The notes under the pieces were generated by a model. The model worked only from the letters and a program-made list of their open reading frames with translations, ran no database searches and was not told the origin of the DNA. The translations under genes were made by a program, and so were the position numbers. DNA of 64,000 bases from Streptomyces sp. TRM68416 (lineage in GTDB: Bacteria; Actinomycetota; Actinomycetes; Streptomycetales; Streptomycetaceae): NCBI RefSeq assembly GCF_014596915.1, contig NZ_JACVWU010000003.1, positions 310,001-374,000 on the forward strand, in the 5' to 3' direction. Positions 47,964-55,707 of the stretch are shown here, one piece after another (positions within the stretch are counted from its first letter, which is position 1; every line of letters starts with the position of its first letter).

Positions 47964-48509
47964 ATGACGACGACGTATGCGGCGCTGCTGCGTGGGATCA
48001 ACGTGGGCGGCGCCAAGAAGGTTCCGATGGCCGAGCTGCGCGCCGTCCTGGAAGGCCTCGGCCACGACGCCGTACGGACCCATCTCCAGAGTGGCCAGGC
48101 CGTGTTCACCGCCGGCCACGGCGACGAGGAGTCGCTCGCGGCCGAGCTCACCGCGGCCGTCGAGAAGCACTTCGGTTTCACGGTCGACGTCATCGTGCGC
48201 GACCACGCCTACCTCGCGTCGATCGTCGCGGACTGCCCCTTCCCGGCCGCCGAGCTGGAGGGCAAGCAGCTCCACGTCACCTACTTCTCCGCACCCGTCG
48301 ACGCCGAGCGCTTCGCCGAGATCGACCAAGCCGCCTACCTGCCCGAGGAGTTCCGGCTCGGCGACCGCGCCCTGTACCTGTACGCCCCGAACGGGCTGGG
48401 CCGCTCCAAGCTCGCCGAACACCTCTCCAAGCCGCGCCTGAACAAGGGCGTCATCGCCACCACCCGCAACTGGAACACGGTCGTCAAGCTCGTGGAGATG
48501 ACCGCGTGA
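47964..48509 (+). CDS. DUF1697 family protein
   Basis: The 181-residue product begins MTTTYAALLRGINVGG, the hallmark of DUF1697, and includes THLQSGQAVF and the C-terminal TTRNWNTVVKLVEM. The family is widespread, cytoplasmic and of unknown function. The start is the only ATG giving this conserved N-terminus. The gene converges on the chelatase gene, with 37 bases between stops. Confidence 0.88.
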   Translation: MTTTYAALLRGINVGGAKKVPMAELRAVLEGLGHDAVRTHLQSGQAVFTAGHGDEESLAAELTAAVEKHFGFTVDVIVRDHAYLASIVADCPFPAAELEGKQLHVTYFSAPVDAERFAEIDQAAYLPEEFRLGDRALYLYAPNGLGRSKLAEHLSKPRLNKGVIATTRNWNTVVKLVEMTA

Positions 48510-48546
48510 CCGTCTGCGGACGGCCCGTCGGCGGAGCGGACCGGCG

Positions 48547-49278
48547 TCAGGCGCCCACCGCCGCCAACACCGGCACACGCGCCGCGTCGTAGCGCTCCAG
48601 GAGCAGCCGCGCCACCTCCGGCGCCGGGCCGAGCACATCGGCGAGTACGTCCGCCTCGGCGGCGCCCCGCGCGATGCGGTCCGGCAGGAAGCCGGGGGCG
48701 AGGACGTAGGGGGCGACGGCGACCCGCTCGCAGCCGAGGGCCCGCAGCTCGCGCACGGCGTCCTCGGTGCGGGGGAGGGATGCGGAGGCGAACGCAGGCC
48801 GCACGGCGCACCAACCGGTGTGCCGCCACTCCCGCGCGATTTCTGCGATCACTGCGATCGCCTCCGGGTCGGTGGACCCCGCCGAGGCCAGCACGACCCC
48901 GGTCGAGGACTTGTCGGCGGGCGTCAACCCCGCCTCGTACAGCCGCCGTTCCAGCGCCGACAGCAGCAGCGGCGACGGGCCGAGCACCTCCGTCTGCCGG
49001 ATCCGCAGCTGCGGCGGCGCCTCGCGCAGCACCGCCGGGATGTCCGCCTTGGCGTGGAAGGCCCGGGTGAGCAGCAGGGGCAGCGCGACGACGTCGCGGA
49101 CACCCTCCGCCGCCAGGGACTCCAACACGCCCTGCACGGACGGGATGTTGAAGTCCAGGAAGCCGGTTTCCACGCGCAGCCCGGGCCGCAGCGACCGTAC
49201 GTGCCGCACCAGGGCGTGCACGGTCGCGGCGTGCCGCGGGTCGCGGCTTCCGTGGGCGATGACGAGCAGAACCGGCAT
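48547..49278 (-). CDS. Sirohydrochlorin chelatase (CbiX/SirB type)
   Basis: The 243-residue protein comprises two CbiX-like halves. The N-terminal half has the metal-insertion histidines His9 (IAHGS) and His75 (FHAKADIP). The C-terminal half retains the fold but has diverged (VVLASAGSTD). These enzymes insert Fe or Co into sirohydrochlorin. Placement directly after the assimilatory sulfate operon, 85 bases from cysN, suggests ferrochelation to make the sirohaem cofactor of Sir. Cobalt chelation cannot be excluded. Confidence 0.88.
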   Translation of the reverse strand: MPVLLVIAHGSRDPRHAATVHALVRHVRSLRPGLRVETGFLDFNIPSVQGVLESLAAEGVRDVVALPLLLTRAFHAKADIPAVLREAPPQLRIRQTEVLGPSPLLLSALERRLYEAGLTPADKSSTGVVLASAGSTDPEAIAVIAEIAREWRHTGWCAVRPAFASASLPRTEDAVRELRALGCERVAVAPYVLAPGFLPDRIARGAAEADVLADVLGPAPEVARLLLERYDAARVPVLAAVGA

Positions 49279-49363
49279 GACCTACCTCAGCAGCTCCTGG
49301 CCGGGACCGCGACGACGGGGGCCGGCCGGCCCGCGCGTCGCCCGATCCCGGTCGAGTCCATGG

Positions 49364-50692
49364 TCAGAAGTCCCAGCCGTCGTCCTCGGCCTCGTCCTTG
49401 ACGGGCTCCGGGGAGGCGAAGGACTCGCCGACCATGCCGGCGGTGAGCGTGGTGCCGTCGTTCGGGTCGATCAGGATGAACGAACCGGTGCGCCGCGAGT
49501 CGGCGTAGGAGTCGACGGGCAGCGGCTCGGCGGTGCGGACCTTCACCCGGCCGATGTCGTTGGCGACTAGCTGTCCCGGGTGCGGGTGCAGGGACAGGTC
49601 GTCGAGCGTGAGCCGGGACGGGATGTCCTTGACGATCGCCTTGACCGTGCGCGTGCCGTGCTTGAGCAGCACCCGGTGGCCGACGGTGAGCGGGGCGTCG
49701 GCGACGTGGCACACGGTCGCCTCGATGTCCTGGGTGGTCGGCGGCGCGTCCTTGCTCGGCACGATCAGGTCGCCGCGCGAGATGTCGATGTCGTCCTCCA
49801 GCAGGAGGGTGACCGACTGGGTGGTCCAGGCGACGTCGACCGGCTCGCCGAGCAGGTCGATGCCGGCGATCTTGGTGGAGCGGCCCGAGGGCAGCACGGT
49901 GATCTGCTCGCCGACGTGGAACGAACCGGCCGCGATCTGGCCCGCGTAGCCCCGGTAGTCCGGGTGCTCGGCGGTCTGCGGGCGGATCACGTACTGCACG
50001 GGCAGCCGCGCGTGGCAGTGGCTCAGGTCGTGGGTGACGGGGACGGTCTCCAGGTGCTCCAGCACCGTCGGGCCGCCGTACCAGTCCATGTTCGCGGACG
50101 GCTCCACCACGTTGTCACCGGCGAGCGCCGAGATCGGGATCGCGGTGACCTCCGGGACGCCCAGCTCGGTCGCGTACGCCGTGAACTCCTCGGCGATGGC
50201 GGCGAAGACCTTCTCCTCGTAGCCGACGAGGTCCATCTTGTTGACCGCGAGGACCACGTGCGGCACCCGCAGCAGCGCGGCCAGCGCCGCGTGCCGGCGG
50301 GTCTGCTCGACGACGCCGTTGCGGGCGTCGATGAGGATCACCGTCAGCTCGGCCGTGGAGGCACCCGTGACCATGTTGCGGGTGTACTGCACATGCCCGG
50401 GGGTGTCGGCGAGGATGAACCGGCGCTTCGGGGTGGCGAAGTAGCGGTAGGCCACGTCGATGGTGATGCCCTGCTCGCGCTCGGCCCGCAGGCCGTCGGT
50501 GAGCAGGGCCAGGTCGGGGGCGTCCTGGCCGCGGTTGCGGGAGGCGTGCTCGACGGCCTCCAGTTGGTCGGCCAGCACCGACTTGGAGTCGTGCAGCAGC
50601 CGGCCGACGAGGGTGGACTTGCCGTCGTCGACCGAGCCGGCCGTGGCGAACCGCAGGAGGGTCGTCTCGGTGAGTTCCGTGGTCGTGCTCAT
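49364..50692 (-). CDS. cysN: Sulfate adenylyltransferase subunit 1 (GTPase)
   Basis: The protein has 442 residues. The GTPase motifs are GSVDDGKS (G1), DTPGH (G3) and NKMD (G4), followed by EF-Tu-like beta domains. CysN couples GTP hydrolysis to formation of adenosine 5'-phosphosulfate by CysD. No APS kinase domain is fused to it; CysC is a separate gene. The start lies 2 bases after the cysD stop. It is the last tightly linked gene of the cys operon. Confidence 0.96.
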   Translation of the reverse strand: MSTTTELTETTLLRFATAGSVDDGKSTLVGRLLHDSKSVLADQLEAVEHASRNRGQDAPDLALLTDGLRAEREQGITIDVAYRYFATPKRRFILADTPGHVQYTRNMVTGASTAELTVILIDARNGVVEQTRRHAALAALLRVPHVVLAVNKMDLVGYEEKVFAAIAEEFTAYATELGVPEVTAIPISALAGDNVVEPSANMDWYGGPTVLEHLETVPVTHDLSHCHARLPVQYVIRPQTAEHPDYRGYAGQIAAGSFHVGEQITVLPSGRSTKIAGIDLLGEPVDVAWTTQSVTLLLEDDIDISRGDLIVPSKDAPPTTQDIEATVCHVADAPLTVGHRVLLKHGTRTVKAIVKDIPSRLTLDDLSLHPHPGQLVANDIGRVKVRTAEPLPVDSYADSRRTGSFILIDPNDGTTLTAGMVGESFASPEPVKDEAEDDGWDF

Positions 50693-50694
50693 GG

Positions 50695-51630
50695 TTAGAA
50701 GTACCCCTCGCGCTTGCGGTCTTCCATCGCGGCCTCGGACAGCTTGTCGTCGGCGCGCGTGGCGCCCCGCTCGGTGAGCCGGGACGCGGCGATCTCGGTG
50801 ATGACCTGCTCAAGGCTCACCGCGTCGGAGTCGACGGCGCCCGTGCAGGACATGTCGCCGACCGTGCGGTAGCGGACGAGCCGCTTCTCGACGGTCTCGC
50901 CGTCCTTCGGGCCGCCCCACTCACCCGCGGTCAGCCACATGCCGCTGCGCTTGAACACCTCGCGCTCGTGCGCGAAGTAGATCTCCGGCAGCTCGATGCC
51001 CTCACGGGCGATGTACTGCCAGACGTCCAGCTCGGTCCAGTTGGACAGCGGGAAGACGCGGACGTGTTCGCCGGGCGCGTGCCGGCCGTTGTAGAGGTTC
51101 CACAGCTCGGGCCGCTGCCGCCGCGGGTCCCACTGGGAGAACTCGTCGCGCAGCGAGAACACCCGCTCCTTGGCGCGCGCCTTCTCCTCGTCCCGGCGCC
51201 CGCCGCCGAAGACCGCGTCGAACTTCTCGCTCTGGATCTTCTCCGTGAGCGGCAGCGTCTGCAGCGGGTTGCGGGTGCCGTCCGGGCGCTCCTTGAGCAC
51301 CCCGCGGTCGATGTAGTCCTGCACGGAGGCGACGTGCAGCCGCAGCCCGTGCCTGGCCACCGCGCGGTCGCGGTAGTCGAGGACCTCGGGGAAGTTGTGG
51401 CCGGTGTCAACATGCAGCAGCGAGAAGGGGATCGCCGCCGGGGCGAACGCCTTCAGCGCCAGATGCAGCATGACGATGGAGTCCTTGCCGCCGGAGAACA
51501 GGATCACCGGCCGCTCGAACTCACCCGCCACCTCACGGAAGATGTGGACCGCCTCGGACTCCAGCGCGTCCAGGTGGGAGACGGAGTACGGGGCCTCCGT
51601 GCCCTCCTCCACAGCGGCGATGGTCGTCAT
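50695..51630 (-). CDS. cysD: Sulfate adenylyltransferase subunit 2
   Basis: The 311-residue protein starts at the ATG at 51630, overlapping the cysC stop (ATGA). It contains the PP-loop ATP-binding motif FSGGKDSIVMLHLA and the CysD signatures GGGRRDEEKARAKERVFS and PLSNWTELDVWQYI. It is the catalytic subunit that adenylates sulfate, working with CysN. Confidence 0.96.
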   Translation of the reverse strand: MTTIAAVEEGTEAPYSVSHLDALESEAVHIFREVAGEFERPVILFSGGKDSIVMLHLALKAFAPAAIPFSLLHVDTGHNFPEVLDYRDRAVARHGLRLHVASVQDYIDRGVLKERPDGTRNPLQTLPLTEKIQSEKFDAVFGGGRRDEEKARAKERVFSLRDEFSQWDPRRQRPELWNLYNGRHAPGEHVRVFPLSNWTELDVWQYIAREGIELPEIYFAHEREVFKRSGMWLTAGEWGGPKDGETVEKRLVRYRTVGDMSCTGAVDSDAVSLEQVITEIAASRLTERGATRADDKLSEAAMEDRKREGYF

Positions 51631-52163
51631 GCCAGTCCCCTTTCGCTGAGCAGCGCGTACACGGCCGCCGCGGACTCCTGCACGGTCTGGTGCTGCGACT
51701 CGATGCGCAGGTCGGGCGTCTCGGGCTCCTCGTAGGGGTCGTCCACCCCCGTCAGCCCGGACAGTTCGCCCGCGGCCTGCTTGGCGTAGAGCCCCTTCAC
51801 GTCGCGTACGGAGCACACGTCGACCGGCGTGGCCACGTGCACCTCCAGGTACGCCGTCCCGCTGTCCTGGTGGCGCTTGCGCACCGCCTCGCGGCTGTCG
51901 GCGTACGGCGCGATCACCGGTACCAGCGCCTTGACGCCGTTGCGGGCGAGCAGGTCGGCGAGGAAGCCGATGCGCTGCACGTTGGTGTGCCGGTCCTCGC
52001 GGCTGAAGCCGAGGCCCGCCGAGATGAACTCGCGGATCTCGTCCCCGTCGAGCACCTCGACGCGGTGGCCCTCCTCGCGCAGCCGGCCGGCCAGCTCGTA
52101 CGCGATCGTGGTCTTGCCGGCGGACGGCAGACCCGTGAGCCAGACGGTGGCTCCGGTCGTCAC
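51627..52163 (-). CDS. cysC: Adenylylsulfate kinase
   Basis: The GTG at 52163, with AGGAGAACC upstream, gives 178 residues. The P-loop is GLPSAGKTT. The APS-binding FSREDRHTNVQRIGFL and lid KGLYAKQAAGELSGLTGVDDPYE are split by normal spacing. It phosphorylates APS to PAPS. Its presence alongside an APS-reductase-type CysH means that PAPS may serve sulfotransferases as well as reduction. Confidence 0.95.
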   Translation of the reverse strand: MTTGATVWLTGLPSAGKTTIAYELAGRLREEGHRVEVLDGDEIREFISAGLGFSREDRHTNVQRIGFLADLLARNGVKALVPVIAPYADSREAVRKRHQDSGTAYLEVHVATPVDVCSVRDVKGLYAKQAAGELSGLTGVDDPYEEPETPDLRIESQHQTVQESAAAVYALLSERGLA

Positions 52164-52198
52164 GTGGTTCTCCTGATTCTCCGGAAACGGGGTCGTGG

Positions 52199-52909
52199 TC
52201 ACAGGTGCAGCCCGCATTCGACCTTGGCGCGACCGGCCCAGCGGCCGGCCCGCGCGTCCTCGCCCTCCAGGACGCGGCGGGTGCAGGGGGCGCAGCCGAC
52301 GGAGGTGTAGCCGTCCATCAGCAGCGGGTTGGTGAGGACGCCGTGCTCGGCGACGTAGGCGTCGACGTCGTCCTGGGTCCACCGGGCGATCGGCGAGATC
52401 TTGACCTTCTGCCGCTTGTCGTCCCAGCCGACGACCGGGGTGTTGGCCCGGGTCTCCGACTCGTCGCGGCGCAGGCCGGTCGCCCAGGCCGCGTAGTCCT
52501 TCAGGCCCGCCTCCAGCGGCTGGACCTTGCGCAGCTTGCAGCACAGGTCCGGGTCGCGGTCGTGCAGCTTGGGGCCGTACTCCGCATCCTGCTCGGCGAC
52601 CGTCTGACGCGGGGTGAGCGTGATGACGTTCACGTCCATCACCGCCTCCACCGCGTCCCGCGTCCCGATCGTCTCCGGGAAGTGGTAGCCGGTGTCGAGG
52701 AACACCACGTCGACGCCGGGCAGCGCGCGGGAGGCGAGATGGGCGACCACCGCGTCCTCCATCGAGGAGGTCACGCAGAAGCGCTTGCCGAAGGTGTCCG
52801 CCGCCCACTGGAGGATCTCCAGCGCGGAGGCGTCCTCCAGGTCGCGGCCCGCCTGCTCGGCGAGCGCCTTGAGATCCTCCGTGGCGCGGTCTTCCCTGGT
52901 GGTCGTCAT
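52199..52909 (-). CDS. cysH: Assimilatory (P)APS reductase, iron-sulfur type
   Basis: The protein has 236 residues. The PP-loop region (CVTSSMEDAVVAHL) and LDTGYHFPETI are typical. The paired cysteines CCKLRKVQPL and CAPCTRR ligate a 4Fe-4S cluster, which marks bacterial APS reductases rather than the cluster-free PAPS enzyme. The catalytic Cys is in ECGLHL at the C-terminus. It makes sulfite for Sir. The start overlaps the stop of the 59-residue gene (ATGA). Confidence 0.95.
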   Translation of the reverse strand: MTTTREDRATEDLKALAEQAGRDLEDASALEILQWAADTFGKRFCVTSSMEDAVVAHLASRALPGVDVVFLDTGYHFPETIGTRDAVEAVMDVNVITLTPRQTVAEQDAEYGPKLHDRDPDLCCKLRKVQPLEAGLKDYAAWATGLRRDESETRANTPVVGWDDKRQKVKISPIARWTQDDVDAYVAEHGVLTNPLLMDGYTSVGCAPCTRRVLEGEDARAGRWAGRAKVECGLHL

Positions 52910-53085
52910 ATCGCGTCTCCCCCCGCTTCGGTCCGCCGGACTCCCCGGGCGAGCAGCCCGAGGAACTTCAGCTGGAAGGCCCGGTTGCACGCCGCGCACT
53001 CCCACGCGCCGTGGCCCTGCTCGGACGGACGAAGGTCCTCGTCGCCGCAGTAGGGGCAGTAGAAAGGGGCGGCCCGCTCGCTCAT
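52906..53085 (-). CDS. Small zinc-ribbon-like protein of the sulfate assimilation operon
   Basis: The product has only 59 residues (MSERAAPFYCPYCGDEDLRP...). Two CxxC pairs (CPYC and CAAC, about 22 residues apart) predict a zinc ribbon. It overlaps both neighbours by four bases (ATGA on each side), so it is made with Sir and CysH in fixed order. An equivalent gene sits at this place in S. coelicolor. It may be a redox or assembly partner of the iron-sulfur enzymes, but no function is established. Confidence 0.88.
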   Translation of the reverse strand: MSERAAPFYCPYCGDEDLRPSEQGHGAWECAACNRAFQLKFLGLLARGVRRTEAGGDAI

Positions 53086-54779
53086 GACAGGGCCTCCTCG
53101 GACGCGCGAGCGGCCCACGCCGCGAAACGCTCGCCTTCCTCGCGCTCGGCCTGGAACCGCTTCAGAACCCGCTCGACGTAGTCGGGCAGTTCCTCCGAGG
53201 TCACCTTCAGACCGCGCACCTTGCGGCCGAAGCCGGCCTCGAGACCGAGGGCGCCGCCCAGGTGCACCTGGAAGCCCTCGACCTGCTCGCCCCGGTCGTT
53301 GAGGACCAGCTGGCCCTTGAGACCAATGTCCGCGACCTGGATACGGGCGCAGGCGTTCGGGCAGCCGTTGATGTTGATCGTGATCGGCTCGTCGAACTCC
53401 GGGATGCGGCGCTCCAGCTCGTCGATGAGAGAGGCGCCGCGCGCCTTGGTCTCGACGATGGCGAGCTTGCAGTACTCGATGCCGGTGCAGGCCATGGTGC
53501 CGCGCCGGAACGGAGAGGGCTTGGCGGTCAGGTCCAGCGCCTCCAGCGCCTCGACCAGCGACTCGACCTGCGCCTCCTCGACATCGAGGACGATCATCTT
53601 CTGCTCGACGGTGGTACGGACCCGGCCCGAGCCGTGCGCCTCCGCCAGGTCGGCGATCTTCGTCAGGGTGGTGCCGTCCACGCGGCCCACGCGCGGGGCG
53701 AAGCCGACGTAGAACCGGCCGTCCTTCTGGCGGTGCACGCCGACGTGGTCGCGCCAGCGCTCCACCGGCTGGGCGGGCGCGGGGCCGTCGATCAGCTTGC
53801 GCCCCAGGTACTCGTCCTCCAGGACCTGGCGGAACTTCTCCGCGCCCCAGTCGGCGACCAGGAACTTCAGGCGGGCGCGGGTGCGCAGCCGCCGGTAGCC
53901 GTAGTCGCGGAAGATCGAGATGACGCCCTCGTAGACGTCGGGGACCTCGTCGAGCGGGACCCAGGTGCCGAGCCGGACGCCGATCTTGGGGTTGGTGGAC
54001 AGGCCGCCGCCGACCCACAGGTCGAAGCCGGGGCCGTGTTCGGGGTGGTCGACGCCGACGAAGGCGATGTCGTTGATCTCGTGGGCCACGTCCAGCAGCG
54101 GCGAGCCGGAGATCGCGGACTTGAACTTGCGGGGCAGGTTCGAGAAGGCCTTGTTGCCGACGATCCGGCGCTGGATCTCGTCGATGGCCGGGGTGCCGTC
54201 GATGATCTCGTCCTCGGCGATCCCGGCGACCGGCGAGCCGAGCACGACACGCGGGGTGTCGCCGCAGGCCTCGGTGGTGGACAGGCCGACCGCCTCCAGG
54301 CGGTTCCAGATCTCCGGCACGTCCTCGATGCGGATCCAGTGGTACTGGACGTTCTGCCGGTCGGTGATGTCGGCGGTGCCGCGCGCGAACTCCTGCGAGA
54401 TCTCGCCGATGACCCGCAGCTGCTCGGTGGTGAGCCGGCCGCCGTCGATGCGGACGCGCAGCATGAAGTACTCGTCGTCCAGCTCCTCCGGCTCCAGGAT
54501 CGCGGTCTTGCCGCCGTCGATCCCGGGCTTGCGCTGGGTGTACAGGCCCCACCAGCGCATGCGGCCGCGCAGGTCGTTGGGGTCGATCGAGTCGAAACCG
54601 CGCTTGGAGTAGATCGTCTCAATGCGTGTCCGCACATTGAGACCGTCGTCGTCCTTCTTGAACTGCTCGTTGCCGTTCAGCGGGGTGAAGTGCCCCGCGG
54701 CCCACTGGCCTTCACCGCGGTGACGGCTCACCTTGCGGCGGGGAGTCGCGGCGGCAGGCTTCTGCGGGGTGGCGGCCAT
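53082..54779 (-). CDS. Sulfite reductase (ferredoxin type, sirohaem and 4Fe-4S)
   Basis: The 565-residue protein starts at the ATG at 54779. The two ferredoxin-like/sirohaem repeats are visible. The cluster cysteines are Cys431 and Cys437 (CTGIEYC) and Cys473 and Cys477 (CPNAC), one of which also ligates sirohaem. It reduces sulfite to sulfide with ferredoxin as donor. It is the first large gene of the operon and is preceded by a leader peptide gene in a roughly 250-base leader. Confidence 0.96.
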   Translation of the reverse strand: MAATPQKPAAATPRRKVSRHRGEGQWAAGHFTPLNGNEQFKKDDDGLNVRTRIETIYSKRGFDSIDPNDLRGRMRWWGLYTQRKPGIDGGKTAILEPEELDDEYFMLRVRIDGGRLTTEQLRVIGEISQEFARGTADITDRQNVQYHWIRIEDVPEIWNRLEAVGLSTTEACGDTPRVVLGSPVAGIAEDEIIDGTPAIDEIQRRIVGNKAFSNLPRKFKSAISGSPLLDVAHEINDIAFVGVDHPEHGPGFDLWVGGGLSTNPKIGVRLGTWVPLDEVPDVYEGVISIFRDYGYRRLRTRARLKFLVADWGAEKFRQVLEDEYLGRKLIDGPAPAQPVERWRDHVGVHRQKDGRFYVGFAPRVGRVDGTTLTKIADLAEAHGSGRVRTTVEQKMIVLDVEEAQVESLVEALEALDLTAKPSPFRRGTMACTGIEYCKLAIVETKARGASLIDELERRIPEFDEPITININGCPNACARIQVADIGLKGQLVLNDRGEQVEGFQVHLGGALGLEAGFGRKVRGLKVTSEELPDYVERVLKRFQAEREEGERFAAWAARASEEALS

Positions 54780-54908
54780 GGTGGATACGTCCTTCGGGAC
54801 AGGCGGGAAAACGGCTTTGACCTGCGCATTCGGCGCATGGCAGACAGGCGCGTCCGTGCGCGGGAAAGCAGGCAAACGGGGAGGTGTCGGGCGAAGCTGG
54901 AGGTGCTC

Positions 54909-54992
54909 TCAGCGCGCCGGACACATGGCGCTGGACATGCGGCCGAGGTCGACGTGCCGCCGACTCACCAAGGCAATTCCAGTTCCAGACAT
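54909..54992 (-). CDS. Putative leader peptide of the sulfite reductase operon
   Basis: An ATG at 54992 opens a 27-codon frame beginning MSGTGIALVSRRHVDLGRMS and ending SAMCPAR. The VSRRHVDLGR...SA(M/I)C pattern is shared by short Streptomyces peptides annotated as putative leader peptides upstream of sulfur-related genes. It lies between the predicted promoter and sir, about 130 bases before the sir start. A Cys codon near its end could let ribosome stalling at low Cys-tRNA control downstream expression, by analogy to cysteine attenuators in mycobacteria. No strong ribosome site is seen. Confidence 0.75.
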   Translation of the reverse strand: MSGTGIALVSRRHVDLGRMSSAMCPAR

Positions 54993-55014
54993 GACGGAAG
55001 CGTGTCATGGCGAT

Positions 55015-55041
55015 CTGGACACAGTCCAGCTTCGTCCATTA
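55015..55041 (-). promoter_or_regulatory. Promoter and palindrome of the sulfur operon
   Basis: On the minus strand CATAAT (55041-55036) is a good -10 box. It is followed by the perfect inverted repeat CTGGAC-TGT-GTCCAG (55029-55015), which would sit at the transcription start, a place suited to a repressor. Confidence 0.5.
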
Positions 55042-55044
55042 TGC

Positions 55045-55081
55045 GGACACCCTTGTCTCGGAGAATGAGAAAAGGGTGTCC
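55045..55081 (-). terminator. Hairpin between the GNAT gene and the sulfur operon
   Basis: GGACACCCTT (55045-55054) and AAGGGTGTCC (55072-55081) form a perfect 10-bp stem with a 17-base loop after the GNAT stop. It could terminate that gene or overlap regulation of the sulfur promoter. Confidence 0.6.
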
Positions 55082-55117
55082 TTGGTCACATCGCGGGGCA
55101 GGGTCCGCCCGTGCAGG

Positions 55118-55690
55118 TCAGGCGGGGTGCGCCCCGGGCCAGGGGCCCGTCAGCGGCCGTACCGGCTCCTCCTCGACCTTGGTGTCGAAGAGCTGGAAGC
55201 CGCGGCGCCGGTAGTTGTCCATGGCGTGCTCGCCGTCCAGGTCGCAGGTGTGCAGCCACACCCGCTTCGTCTGCGACAGGCCCGGCCAGCGGTCGGCGAG
55301 GTCCCACGCGCGGGCGGTGCCGTACGCCAGCAGATGGCCGCCGAGCCGGCGGCCGCGGAAGGCGGGGATCAGCCCGAACTGGACGATCTCCACCACGCCG
55401 TCGTCCTGCGGCACGAACTCCATGTACCCGGCGGGAGTGCCCCGGTCGTACACCACCCAGGTCTCCACGCCCGGCCGGTCCAGGTACTCCTGCCACTGGG
55501 CGTACGTCCAGCCGAGCCGGTCGGTCCAGCGGACGTCGCCGCCCACGGAGGCGTACAGGAAGCGGCTGAACTCGGGGGAGGGCACCTCGGCGCGGACGAT
55601 CCGCACGTCGCCGTCGGGCGCGTCGGCCGGGAGGAGGTCGGCCGGCGAGGCCTGCTCCAGGGACCAGGTGGTCACGGGGATGTTGGGCAT
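55118..55690 (-). CDS. GNAT family N-acetyltransferase
   Basis: The 190-residue protein starts at the ATG at 55690 (MPNIPVTTWSLEQ). The acetyl-CoA-binding segment VQFGLIPAFRGRRLGGHLLAYG has the R/Q-x-x-G-x-G/A-like loop of the fold, followed by HTCDLDGEHAMDNYRRRGF. The substrate is unknown. It follows the secreted-protein gene by 17 bases, so the two may be co-transcribed. Confidence 0.88.
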   Translation of the reverse strand: MPNIPVTTWSLEQASPADLLPADAPDGDVRIVRAEVPSPEFSRFLYASVGGDVRWTDRLGWTYAQWQEYLDRPGVETWVVYDRGTPAGYMEFVPQDDGVVEIVQFGLIPAFRGRRLGGHLLAYGTARAWDLADRWPGLSQTKRVWLHTCDLDGEHAMDNYRRRGFQLFDTKVEEEPVRPLTGPWPGAHPA

Positions 55691-55707
55691 GCCGACCAGG
55701 GAATCAT

